From IMG/VR virus record IMGVR_UViG_3300035701_009376, positions 1 to 63,986 of that record: a stretch of 63,986 bases of DNA; one strand, written 5' to 3'. This stretch comes from a virus. Below are positions 1 through 8,047 of the stretch, piece after piece (the stretch's first letter is position 1; each line of letters opens with the position of its first letter). The translations under genes and the position numbers were made by a program. The notes beneath the pieces are model-generated. The model was not told the DNA's origin, did no database searches, and worked only from the letters and a program-made list of their open reading frames with translations.

Positions 1-513
1 ATGACGTACCCTGCGAACTACAGCTTGAACCAGCATATTCGCCGGGTGCTGTACGCGCTCAAGCGGCAGTATGGCGGCGCAGTCGTGGTCTATCAGAACG
101 GTGCGGTGACTACGGATACGAAGACCGGCGAAGTGACCCGGACGAAGACGGCGACCCGCATCCGGCGGGCCATCGTCCTGCCAGTGACGATCAACCGCGA
201 GGTCAAGCAGTCGATCTCCCTGATCTCCGCGAACAAGCAGATGGTCACGGGCGGCGGCTTCGAGTCGGGCAAGCGGACGTTCATCATCGAGCGCCGCGAT
301 TGCCCGAGCCTCGTGCTGCACAAGACGGACTGGTTGGCCTACGATGGCCGCCGGTACGCCATCGAGAACTACGAAGAGTACGAGTTCGAGACGGCGTACA
401 TCATCACGGGCAAGGAAATGCTCGGCGAGGCCCTGGGCGTCGAAGGATCAATCGTCGCTCTTGCGGCGGAGAACACCCTGGCCTTGAACGCCGAAGCCGG
501 AAGGGAGGCATAG
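1..513 (+). CDS. Probable head-tail connector (neck) protein
   Basis: A 170-residue protein whose ATG is the first base of the window. It sits immediately upstream of a tail-terminator-like gene and the tail tube gene, which is where siphoviruses keep connector or head-completion proteins. I see no catalytic motif; the role is inferred from position. Three bases separate it from the next start, so the two are translationally coupled. Odd feature: the last 25 residues (LAAENTLALNAEAG) closely match the 20-residue repeat of the large protein at 11010-14084. Alternatives: minor capsid or tail completion protein. Confidence 0.5.
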   Translation: MTYPANYSLNQHIRRVLYALKRQYGGAVVVYQNGAVTTDTKTGEVTRTKTATRIRRAIVLPVTINREVKQSISLISANKQMVTGGGFESGKRTFIIERRDCPSLVLHKTDWLAYDGRRYAIENYEEYEFETAYIITGKEMLGEALGVEGSIVALAAENTLALNAEAGREA

Positions 514-515
514 CC

Positions 516-1013
516 ATGTCCGCCAATCCCAACTGGGCACGCTGGGTGTTCGCATCCGTAGCCACCTACCTCAAGGAAGTCGCTCAACAGGAGCACCTTC
601 CTGTTCTGGTCGAAGGTCTGGACGACAGGACCACCGAGTTCATGGAGGCTACGGATCGGTGCGAGGTCCGCATCACAGGGCCGTTCACGAAGGAGCTAAG
701 CCACAACTACTTCCAGATCGAAGTCGTGGTGAACGTGCTGTTCTTGAGCCGTTACGAAGAGCAGAAGAACCAATACGCCATCCTGCAAAAGATCGGCGTA
801 TTCCACGAGGCAATGGACGGAGCTATCGCTGTCTACAAGTACGGAAAGGAACCCGGAGACGACGAGCACGCGCTTGTCGGCTGCCTTTCGCCGGTCCAAG
901 GCCGCCATGATGCCATCCGCGTCATGCACTTTGGGCAGGTCACTCCGACCGACCGGATCAAGCAGTCGATGGTGGATGCTCGCTACCGGATGGAATTGTC
1001 CACCAACCAGTAA
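516..1013 (+). CDS. Tail terminator/tail completion-like protein
   Basis: 165 residues, starting at an ATG two bases after the upstream stop, preceded by GGGAGG. It lies between a connector-like gene and the tail tube gene, the usual place for a tail terminator (lambda gpU-like) that caps the tail and joins it to the head. The centre (LSHNYFQIEVVVNVL) has the alternating hydrophobic strand pattern of these small alpha/beta proteins. No definite family motif is visible, so the call is by synteny. A longer reading frame continues upstream but is a shadow of gene 1. Confidence 0.5.
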   Translation: MSANPNWARWVFASVATYLKEVAQQEHLPVLVEGLDDRTTEFMEATDRCEVRITGPFTKELSHNYFQIEVVVNVLFLSRYEEQKNQYAILQKIGVFHEAMDGAIAVYKYGKEPGDDEHALVGCLSPVQGRHDAIRVMHFGQVTPTDRIKQSMVDARYRMELSTNQ

Positions 1014-1029
1014 ACAGGAGAACCCGAAC

Positions 1030-1818
1030 ATGGCACGCATCGAACTTCGCGACTGCACCGTGCGGATCAAGGATGGCCTGGGGGCACACCCCACGACCTA
1101 TCCGTGCGTGGCAGAGGCCAACAAGACCCTCACGCCCAGCAAGACGGCGGTAGAGGAAGACGACACCAGTTGCAAGGTGACGGGCATCAGCATCCCTACG
1201 GCGGTCGGCGGGCACACGGAGAAAATCCCCGTCGGCGCGCGTTTCACCATCGTGGGTGAGACGGTCAGCCAGATTCACGTCGTCACGGCCCGCACCCAGG
1301 ACGGGACCGACGAGCACCTGACGACCGACATCACCTTCTCGCCGGCGCTCGGGGCCGGCACCTACGGCACAGACGCCGAGATTACGTTCCTGCCGCAGCA
1401 ACTCGAAGTGAAGATCGGTGAAGGGAACATCACCTACACCGAGCACAACGAGTACAACTACCTGCTCGACAGAGACAATCTGGACACGGTAAAGCAGGGC
1501 AAGGAAGTCCCGATGGACGTGAAGTGGGACAGCGTGTACGAGCACATCACCACCGGCACCAGCGAGAACATCAGCCCGATGGACGCGCTGAAGGGCATTG
1601 GGGCCGCCTCCGAGTGGATTACCTACGCCGAAGACCCGTGCGAACCCTATTCCGTGGCTATCGAGGTCGAGCACGTCCCGCCTTGCGGCACGAGCCAGGG
1701 CGAAACCACGCTCTTCCCCGATTTCCGCTCGGAGACGCGGGAGGTGAACTACAAGGATGCCACAATCTCGGTCACGGGCAAGTGCAACGTCACGGAACCC
1801 GTCGTGACCCGAGCGTAA
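1030..1818 (+). CDS. Probable major tail tube protein
   Basis: 262 residues with an AGGAG ribosome site ahead of the ATG at 1030. It is rich in beta-strand-like segments and acidic residues, has no enzyme motif, and lies just before the tail chaperone pair and tape measure, the standard place of the major tail protein that polymerises into the tail tube. Two hairpins, one a strong terminator, follow the stop codon, as expected when an abundant structural protein must be expressed above its downstream neighbours. Identity is from gene order and size; a tail-sheath identity is unlikely because no contractile genes are present. Confidence 0.6.
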   Translation: MARIELRDCTVRIKDGLGAHPTTYPCVAEANKTLTPSKTAVEEDDTSCKVTGISIPTAVGGHTEKIPVGARFTIVGETVSQIHVVTARTQDGTDEHLTTDITFSPALGAGTYGTDAEITFLPQQLEVKIGEGNITYTEHNEYNYLLDRDNLDTVKQGKEVPMDVKWDSVYEHITTGTSENISPMDALKGIGAASEWITYAEDPCEPYSVAIEVEHVPPCGTSQGETTLFPDFRSETREVNYKDATISVTGKCNVTEPVVTRA

Positions 1819-1827
1819 GACGACTCC

Positions 1828-1844
1828 CCGGCCCTTGAGGCCGG
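1828..1844 (+). terminator. Short GC hairpin after the tail tube gene
   Basis: CCGGCC, loop CTTGA, GGCCGG: a perfect 6-bp stem 9 bases after the tail tube stop codon. It has no T-run and probably protects the 3' end or works with the larger palindrome that follows. Confidence 0.4.
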
Positions 1845-1871
1845 TTGGGCTGGCCTACATCGACCAGTCAA

Positions 1872-1899
1872 GCGGTGCCGGCACCGGTGCCGGCACCGC
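1872..1899 (+). terminator. 28-base perfectly self-complementary hairpin with T-rich tail
   Basis: The 28 bases read the same on both strands and are made of two copies of GGTGCCGGCACC. They are followed by CTCTTTCTCTTTTCTTTT. The stem plus pyrimidine tail fits an intrinsic terminator that lowers transcription past the tail tube gene into the chaperone gene. As a perfect palindrome it could also form a dimer-binding site. Confidence 0.7.
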
Positions 1900-1931
1900 C
1901 TCTTTCTCTTTTCTTTTCGCGAGGGAACAAC

Positions 1932-2459
1932 ATGAAGATTGCCGGCATTGATCCGAAATCTCTCTCCAACGAGGTGCTCCTCGTTCTGCCGCGCGGTGAC
2001 AAGGAGATCATCTTCCGCGCCAAGGGCCTGCCCGACATGAGCGAGTTCGAGGCCCTGTGTCCGTACCCCAAGCCGCCGGGGAAACTCACCAAGGATGGCT
2101 GGGTTCCCAACCTCACCGACCCCACCTACCAGCAAGTGCTCAACGAGTGGGCCAAGAAGCGGCTGGGCTACATGGTCTTGAAGTCGCTGGCCCCGTCCGA
2201 GATTGAGTGGGATATGGTCAGGGAGAATGACCCCCGGACCTGGGCGAAGTGGGAAGACGACCTGAAAAGTGGCGGCCTGACGCAGATCGAGTGCAACCGC
2301 GTGCTGGCCCTGGTTTTGGAGGCGAACGCCCTGGACGAGGCCAAGCTGCAAAAGGCCCGCGAGGTTTTTCTTGCTGGTCAAGCTCCAATGCCGCCCGAAT
2401 TCTCTGGCCCAGCTATCGAACCGCCGAGTACGCCGTCTGGCACGCCTGCGAACGGCTAG
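1932..2459 (+). CDS. Tail assembly chaperone, short (G-like) product
   Basis: 175 residues beginning MKIAGIDPKSLSNEVL, with GAGGG ahead of the ATG. Placed between the tail tube and tape measure genes, it matches the G protein of the lambda-type G/GT pair that coats the tape measure before tube assembly. The last 30 residues are proline-rich and overlap a second, protein-like reading frame in the -1 frame (see 1932-2635). Function is assigned from gene order plus the overlapping -1 frame, not from a motif. Confidence 0.65.
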   Translation: MKIAGIDPKSLSNEVLLVLPRGDKEIIFRAKGLPDMSEFEALCPYPKPPGKLTKDGWVPNLTDPTYQQVLNEWAKKRLGYMVLKSLAPSEIEWDMVRENDPRTWAKWEDDLKSGGLTQIECNRVLALVLEANALDEAKLQKAREVFLAGQAPMPPEFSGPAIEPPSTPSGTPANG

Positions 2460-2635
2460 GTATTCGCCCGCCGGGCGTCAAGCCTTTTTGGGACGAGTGC
2501 GGTGTCGAGACCCAGGCTTTGATCGTTGCCTTCGACCAACTGCGAAGTCACGACGAAGCGGAGCGGGAGGCTCAATTGGCCGGGGCAAGGATGCCGTTCG
2601 GGTGTTCTGTGCGGGGGGTAGATGATAAGCAGTGA
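1932..2635 (+). CDS. Tail assembly chaperone, frameshifted (GT-like) product
   Basis: The -1 frame stays open from before 2249 to a stop at 2633-2635. Its 3' part, from about 2410, is protein-like (YRTAEYAVWHACERLGI onward). A -1 slip near the T5 run at 2365-2369 would join about 146 residues of the short product to about 88 residues of this frame, giving roughly 234 residues. This copies the conserved G/GT arrangement of siphoviruses. The -1 segment has no good start of its own. The exact slip site is inferred. Confidence 0.6.
2361..2372 (+). promoter_or_regulatory. Candidate -1 ribosomal frameshift site
   Basis: Zero-frame codons GAG GTT TTT CTT include five consecutive T (2365-2369). A tRNA-Phe on TTT can re-pair perfectly one base back. 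The heptamer GGTTTTT is not the classical XXXYYYZ, because the preceding Val codon would mispair, so slippage may be from the P site. No other comparable run lies in the overlap before the zero-frame stop at 2459. Confidence 0.45.
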
Positions 2636-3554
2636 CGCGAGCTTGACCGAACATGACTCACTGCACCGCTGCGCTGTTTGCGGCACGCAAAAGCGGGCAC
2701 ATGCCTTTCACAAAGCGCAGCTTGGAAGGAAGAGCCGTCGTCCGTGGTACAAGGATTGTTGCCGCGATTACCAGCTTCGGAAGAAGTTTGGCCTCAATCG
2801 GGCTGGCTACGACACCATGTTGCGGCAGCAAGGAGGCCGGTGCGCGATTTGTGGGAGTCTTGATCCCGGCACCAATGCGAAGGGCTGGTTCTGCATCGAC
2901 CACGACCACAAGACAGGTGCAGTGCGCGGCCTCTTGTGTAATCGGTGCGACACGGGCTTGGGAGACTTCAAGGACGATCCCCAGACGTTGCGCAGGGCGG
3001 CGGCTTACGCGGAGGGCACCATGAAGTTCACGGCCAAGTTCGCCCTTCCGCGCATCGATGTGGCCGGCTACCGCACGGCCTTGGACAAGCACATGAGCGA
3101 GATGAGCGCGCAGGGCCTCATGGTGTGGTTGGAGGCGGTCTTGGCGGAGATTCCGGTGTGGAGCGGCGCATCGCGGGCGACGTTCGTGAAGCTGGCCCAG
3201 GAGATCGGCTTCAATCTGCCAGTTGCCCCGGCCGCCGTGGAATCGGCCCACGGCCTGTTCACGAGCCGGATCGACCGCACGGCGATGGGGCGGGCCGCCA
3301 GTGACGGGAAGCTGACGGCCAACAAGGAGACGGGCGAGTACACGTTCACCTACGGCACGACGCTGCCGTGGCTGATTTGGAATGAGTACCACAACGCCAA
3401 CGTCGATCCCGACCCGACCTTGTTCTACCGCCTGCTCAATCCCGGTCCCTACAACTTTCAGATCGTCGGTGCCAGGGCCTTCCTCGATTTCGCCAGCAAG
3501 GTGAATCTGCCGCCGGTGAAATCTCACGTCCGTTCGGTTCCTGTCAAGTTCTAA
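2622..3554 (+). CDS. Endonuclease VII-type HNH protein fused in frame to a tail protein
   Basis: 310 residues. Residues 1-133 form a recombination-endonuclease-VII-like HNH nuclease: CAVC, CAIC, catalytic DHDH, then CNRC, giving the zinc-binding cysteines. Without a stop the frame continues into a 177-residue tail protein beginning MKFTAKFALPRIDV at 3021, which has its own GGAGG five bases upstream of its ATG. The first ATG overlaps the end of the chaperone -1 frame by 14 bases. The natural reading is a homing endonuclease inserted between the chaperone and the next tail gene, happening to be in frame. Both the fusion and the free tail protein may be made. Confidence 0.75.
   Translation: MISSDASLTEHDSLHRCAVCGTQKRAHAFHKAQLGRKSRRPWYKDCCRDYQLRKKFGLNRAGYDTMLRQQGGRCAICGSLDPGTNAKGWFCIDHDHKTGAVRGLLCNRCDTGLGDFKDDPQTLRRAAAYAEGTMKFTAKFALPRIDVAGYRTALDKHMSEMSAQGLMVWLEAVLAEIPVWSGASRATFVKLAQEIGFNLPVAPAAVESAHGLFTSRIDRTAMGRAASDGKLTANKETGEYTFTYGTTLPWLIWNEYHNANVDPDPTLFYRLLNPGPYNFQIVGARAFLDFASKVNLPPVKSHVRSVPVKF
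3021..3554 (+). CDS. Tail protein (internal start of the HNH fusion)
   Basis: 177 residues from ATG 3021, preceded by GGAGG at 3011-3015. It directly precedes the tape measure gene. This is probably the original tail gene before the nuclease insertion, and the strong ribosome site argues that it is still translated on its own. The sequence is an ordinary alpha/beta minor tail protein with a conserved-looking tail (FLDFASKVNLPPVKSH); no enzymatic motif. Its exact role in the tail is unknown. Confidence 0.6.
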   Translation: MKFTAKFALPRIDVAGYRTALDKHMSEMSAQGLMVWLEAVLAEIPVWSGASRATFVKLAQEIGFNLPVAPAAVESAHGLFTSRIDRTAMGRAASDGKLTANKETGEYTFTYGTTLPWLIWNEYHNANVDPDPTLFYRLLNPGPYNFQIVGARAFLDFASKVNLPPVKSHVRSVPVKF

Positions 3555-3563
3555 GGTGTCGCA

Positions 3564-6500
3564 ATGGCCGACGAAATCGTCAATAAGCTCGGCTTCAGTG
3601 TCGAAGACGCCCTGCGCGAGCTTCGACGCTTGGACGATGCGCTGGCGAATTCCGGTCTGGCAATGCGGACCTTCGGCGGCGAGTTGGACGCCTGGAACGA
3701 TCAGGCAGCGGCCATCGTTACGAAGATGAAGGCAATGGCGACGGCTGCCACCCAGGTGGTCGAAGCCATGAAGGCGGGCGGCGGAATGGCGGCCCCGGCG
3801 GCTCCGGCCGCGCCGGCTGGTGCGTCGGCGTCGGGCCTGTGGCTGCCGCCCGGCGTGGCCGACGAGACGAAGAAGCTGACGACGGCGCTGCAAGGCGCGG
3901 GGGCAGCCGGAGCGGCGGCTGGCAATCAGATCAAGTCCGGCATGGGCGAGGCCGGCAACGAGACCGAAAAAACGGGGAAAAGTGCCGACCACCTGCGTGT
4001 CACGTTCGGCACGATGGGCCGGATCATCGTTACCCAAATGATTGTCCGGGCCATGAGCCAGATTCGCGACGCCCTACGCGACGCCGTGACGGAATCCATC
4101 GAGTTCCAGCGGCGGATCGCCGAAATCGAGACGGTCGCGCCGCGGGTCGGCGGCAGCTTCGCCTCCCTGACCAGCGAGGCGGCCGAGTTTGCCAAGCAGT
4201 TCAACATCCCTCTGGCCCAGGCAGCCGAGGGTCTGTATCAGACGATCTCGGACCAGTTCTCCAGCGTGTCGGAACGGACCAACATCATGTCGGCGGCCAT
4301 GAAGCTGGCGAAGGTCGGCGTCATGGACTTCCAGGACGCCACCACGCTGCTGACCGGTACGCTCAATGCCTTCGGCATGACGAGTGAGCAGGCCGATGTT
4401 GTGGCCGCGAAGTTCTTTACCACGATCAAGTTGGGGCATGTCCGTGGCAAGGAACTGGCGGACACGCTGGGGCAGGTCATTCCTATCGCCGCCGAGTTGG
4501 GCGTGAGCCTGGATGAAGTCAACGCTGCGATGGTCGCTTTGACCATCGGCGGCCTGGACGCCCACAAATCGACGACGGCCTTGCGCGGGGCCATGACTGG
4601 CTTCTTGAAGCCCTCGGAAGACATGAAGAAAGTCCTCCGGGAGTTGGGCTACACGTCGGCCGAACAGTTGATCCAGGCCAAGGGCCTCCAAGGTGCCCTG
4701 CAAGCGGTGGCGGACGCCTCGGACAACATGGCGTCCAGCATCGCCAAGTCGTTCCGCAACGTCCGCGCCTTGACGGCCGAATTGCGGTTGACGGGGAGCG
4801 GGGCCAAACAAGTCGAAGACGCCATGAAGGAAATGGCGACCTCGACGCCCGACATGCTGAACAGAATCTACGAGCAGTTCACCAGCACGGATGCGGAGAA
4901 GCTGACCCGCGAGATCAACCGCCTCAAGATTACGTTGACGCAAGACTTCGGTGCCGGGCTGACCGGCGCGTTGGCGACCGTCATGCAGTTTGTCGGCGGG
5001 GCCGACCGGCTGGCGTCGGCGATTCAAGCCATCGCGGCGGCCTGCGTCCCTGCGGGCTTGGCCCTGATCGGGTTGGCGGCCAAGGGTGCCATCGCCGCCC
5101 TGGCGCTGGGGCCGATTGGCTGGACGATCCTGGGCATCACCGCCGCCTTGTCGCTCTTCGTCGGCGGGGTGGTCTACACGACGGCGCAGTCCATCGCCGA
5201 GACCCGCCGGCTCGCCACCGAGCAGCGGCAGGCCACGATGGAATACTTGAAGAGCAAGGAGGAAGAGCTACGCAAGCTGCGTGAGGTGGAAGCGAAGAAG
5301 TTGCAGGAAGAGAACCGGTCGTGGGAAGAACGCGCGGCGAAGATGCGCCGATCCTACTTCAAAGCCCTGGACGAACTGCGCGACAAGAACCGTGACATCA
5401 TCGACAGCGACCGGCAGACGATGCAGTCGATGATTAGCTCGCAAGAGCGTGTCGTGGCGGCGTACCGCAATGCGGCGCAGGCCGCGGCGCGCATGGTTCA
5501 GGAGTCGCAGAACCGGCGTGTCACCTTGGAGGGTCAGTACGCCGATCTCTTGTTCAAGGAACGGATCGAGACGCAACTGCGGCTCGACGACCAGCAGAAA
5601 GCCAGTGCGATTCTGCGTCGAAGCTGGGAGTTGGAAGCCCAGGCCAACAAGATGCTGGTCAACGCGCAGACGGAAGCCGACGTGCAGCGGGCACAGGCCG
5701 TCTCGCAGCGGGCCGAGACGTACTTGAAGGAAGGCACAGCCCTCGCCAAGGAAGTGGGCGATAGCTGGCTGGTGTACCAGGCCGAGCGGAGCATCCGCAC
5801 GAACCTGGAAGGGCGGCTTGCGGCCGAGATGAAGTTGGAGGAATTGCAGGCGGCCCGCGCCCAGCGTTTGGCGGACGAAGCTGCCAAGGAGCAGGGCCGG
5901 CTCGACAAGATGAAAGTCCTGATGAAGGACATCTTGGCCGATCTGCAAGCCTTTGACAAGCAAGGTGCCAAGACGCCACAGGCGCTTGCGGAACAACAGG
6001 CCCGGCTCACGGCGAACATCGCACAGTTCCAAGACCTATGGATGGGTGGAAAGAAAGTCGATGTCGCGGACCTGTTGGCCTTCGATCAGCTTCAGCGCCG
6101 CGTGACCCTGGCCTTGGAAGGCGGCGTGTCGGAGGCAGAGGTCAGCAAACTCTATGCGGCTCCCGCGACGTTCGCCAAGTTCCGTTCGGAGATTGAGCAG
6201 GGTGTGGGGCCAGTGCGCCTGATGATCGAGTGGGGCGGGCTATCCAGCCCTCGCTTGAAGGAAGCCACGAAGGGCATGACGGCCGAAGAGACGATGGCGC
6301 AGTACAGCCAGCAGTTGGAGCGATCCAAGGAGATCATCGACCGCTTTGAGGGCATGAGGGGCGCGTTGACGGTCGCCAATGAGGGGTTGGCCCGGAGCCA
6401 ACAGGACATCAAGGCTGCGTTGGATCGCTGGGCAAACGTCGGCTGGGTCAACGACCTGAAGCGCTTTGGCGGGTTGGCCGCGATTGCGGCGAACAAGAAC

Positions 6501-7331
6501 AGTTTGTTCCCTGGCCGGTTCCAGCCGATTCGGGACGCGATCATCGCCCTGGAAGAGGCCATCAACAAGTTCAATGCCCCCGGTGCGAAACCCGGCACCG
6601 AAGACCTGGAGAAACTCCAAGCTGCCTACAAGCTGTACTTGGAGGCCGTCCGGCCGAAAGCCGCCAGCAAGGCCGCCTTGGACGAGTTTATGAAACTCGC
6701 CGAAGGGGCGGTCGCGGCGGCCCAAAGGGTGGACGCCATGCAGAAGGGCGTCAAGGAGATGGCGAAACCGGCGGCCGAGGCCACGGAGGATCGGGCGGCC
6801 ATCCAGGAAGCCTTGCGGGCGGTGGAAGAAGGCGCACGCCGGGTGCAGGGCAGCGCGGAAGGGGTGAAGACCGAGACCAAGGGTGCGCACCAAGCGCTCA
6901 CGGAAGTGTCGCAGCTCAATCTCGGCGGCCTGATCGGTCAGGCCGAGGCGTTGGCCGACGCCATGTGGAGCGCGGCAATGGCTTCGCAGAGCGTAGCCGC
7001 CCCGACCCCGGCACCCGTTTTGACGGCTGCCCACGGAGGCATCGCATGGAAGTTTCTCGCCAGCGGAGGGCCGGCGGGCACGGACGTGATCCCGGCAATG
7101 CTTTCGCCGGGCGAGGTGGTGATTAACGCCGCCTCGGCGCGGAAGTTCGCCGCGCAACTGACCGCCATCAATGCCGGCGTACAGCCGGTCTATCGTAGCG
7201 AAGGCGGCAGCGTCACCAACATTGGTGACATCAACGTGACTGTGAACGACGGCGGAACCAGCCGCCAGACGGCTAGGTCCATCGCCGCTGAGTTGCGAAG
7301 GGAACTGCGGCGTGGCACGGCAACCTTGTAA
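3564..7331 (+). CDS. Tail tape measure protein
   Basis: 1255 residues, the longest gene here. The N-terminal part has a TP901-type tape measure core (about residues 150-450, with AAEGLYQTISDQFSSV and ALTIGGLDAHKSTTALRGAM). Hydrophobic segments follow at about 495-540, then a long charged helical/coiled-coil stretch, and a C-terminal Gly-rich segment (AHGGIAW, SPGEVVINAAS) typical of these proteins. It sets tail length and is thought to form or open a channel during DNA entry. At the usual 1.5 angstrom per residue the tail would be near 190 nm if the protein is not cut. It follows the chaperone pair as expected. Confidence 0.93.
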   Translation: MADEIVNKLGFSVEDALRELRRLDDALANSGLAMRTFGGELDAWNDQAAAIVTKMKAMATAATQVVEAMKAGGGMAAPAAPAAPAGASASGLWLPPGVADETKKLTTALQGAGAAGAAAGNQIKSGMGEAGNETEKTGKSADHLRVTFGTMGRIIVTQMIVRAMSQIRDALRDAVTESIEFQRRIAEIETVAPRVGGSFASLTSEAAEFAKQFNIPLAQAAEGLYQTISDQFSSVSERTNIMSAAMKLAKVGVMDFQDATTLLTGTLNAFGMTSEQADVVAAKFFTTIKLGHVRGKELADTLGQVIPIAAELGVSLDEVNAAMVALTIGGLDAHKSTTALRGAMTGFLKPSEDMKKVLRELGYTSAEQLIQAKGLQGALQAVADASDNMASSIAKSFRNVRALTAELRLTGSGAKQVEDAMKEMATSTPDMLNRIYEQFTSTDAEKLTREINRLKITLTQDFGAGLTGALATVMQFVGGADRLASAIQAIAAACVPAGLALIGLAAKGAIAALALGPIGWTILGITAALSLFVGGVVYTTAQSIAETRRLATEQRQATMEYLKSKEEELRKLREVEAKKLQEENRSWEERAAKMRRSYFKALDELRDKNRDIIDSDRQTMQSMISSQERVVAAYRNAAQAAARMVQESQNRRVTLEGQYADLLFKERIETQLRLDDQQKASAILRRSWELEAQANKMLVNAQTEADVQRAQAVSQRAETYLKEGTALAKEVGDSWLVYQAERSIRTNLEGRLAAEMKLEELQAARAQRLADEAAKEQGRLDKMKVLMKDILADLQAFDKQGAKTPQALAEQQARLTANIAQFQDLWMGGKKVDVADLLAFDQLQRRVTLALEGGVSEAEVSKLYAAPATFAKFRSEIEQGVGPVRLMIEWGGLSSPRLKEATKGMTAEETMAQYSQQLERSKEIIDRFEGMRGALTVANEGLARSQQDIKAALDRWANVGWVNDLKRFGGLAAIAANKNSLFPGRFQPIRDAIIALEEAINKFNAPGAKPGTEDLEKLQAAYKLYLEAVRPKAASKAALDEFMKLAEGAVAAAQRVDAMQKGVKEMAKPAAEATEDRAAIQEALRAVEEGARRVQGSAEGVKTETKGAHQALTEVSQLNLGGLIGQAEALADAMWSAAMASQSVAAPTPAPVLTAAHGGIAWKFLASGGPAGTDVIPAMLSPGEVVINAASARKFAAQLTAINAGVQPVYRSEGGSVTNIGDINVTVNDGGTSRQTARSIAAELRRELRRGTATL

Positions 7332-7355
7332 CCCTTTTCATCGAGAGGAAAACCC

Positions 7356-7961
7356 ATGAGCGTCAATCAGTTGAACGTGAATCAGAAGGCGGGTTGCAGC
7401 GTGGTCCGCGCCCGCAAGGTCGGCGACCAACTGGAACCGCGCGGCCGGTTCGTGGTCGAGCACTTCCGCAAGGGCGTGAAGATCGGCGAGTACGAATTCC
7501 CCAACGGGATCACCAACGAGGGGAAGAACAAGCTGTTGGGAGTGATGTTCCACGGCGTCTCGGCCATCACGACCTGGTGGATCGGCATGATCGACAACAC
7601 GGGCTACACCGCGTTGGCCGCCGGGGACACCTACGCTCAGATCAACGGGAGCAACGGCTGGGACGAGTTCACCGACTACACCGACCCGGCCAACAGCGAC
7701 AGCGGAACCACCCGGCCCGAGTGGACCGAGGGCGCGGCTGCCAGCCAGGCTATCACCAACGCCAGCCCGGTGGTCTTCGACATCACCGACAGCGGCACGG
7801 TCAAGGGCCTGTTCCTGGTCGGCGGGGCCGCCAACGCCCAGAACAAGGACGACCACGAAGCGGCCGGGGCCGTGCTCTGGGCCACCGCGCTGTTCAACAC
7901 CGGCGATGTGGCCGTCAATGCCGACGACCAATTGAAGGTGACGTACACCGTCTCGGCGTAA
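7356..7961 (+). CDS. Structural (tail-associated) protein
   Basis: 201 residues; the ATG at 7356 is preceded by GAGAGGAAAA. Motifs such as FPNGITNEGKNKLLGVMF and TTWWIGMIDNTGY recur, to my knowledge, in phage virion proteins encoded just after the tape measure. The beta-rich composition fits a tail-tip or adhesion subunit. A strong terminator follows immediately, which suggests a high-copy product. No enzymatic residues are seen; the function is otherwise unknown. Confidence 0.55.
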   Translation: MSVNQLNVNQKAGCSVVRARKVGDQLEPRGRFVVEHFRKGVKIGEYEFPNGITNEGKNKLLGVMFHGVSAITTWWIGMIDNTGYTALAAGDTYAQINGSNGWDEFTDYTDPANSDSGTTRPEWTEGAAASQAITNASPVVFDITDSGTVKGLFLVGGAANAQNKDDHEAAGAVLWATALFNTGDVAVNADDQLKVTYTVSA

Positions 7962-7978
7962 CGACACTCCCTCGCCAC

Positions 7979-8016
7979 GAGTCGGGCGGGGTTTCGCAAG
8001 AAGCCCCGCTCGGCTC
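7979..8016 (+). terminator. Intrinsic terminator
   Basis: Stem GAGTCGGGCGGGG (7979-7991) pairs with CCCCGCTCGGCTC (8004-8016) over 13 positions with two G:T wobbles and a 12-base loop. It is followed by TTCTTTCGCCTCTTCTC. It lies between the structural gene and the fibre paralogue cluster. Confidence 0.75.
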
Positions 8017-8047
8017 TTCTTTCGCCTCTTCTCTGTGAGGAATCACG

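Noticed and set aside
2658-4037. 459-codon minus-strand frame over the HNH-tail fusion and tape measure start
   Set aside because: Arg/His/Gly-rich shadow composition crossing two well-supported plus-strand genes.
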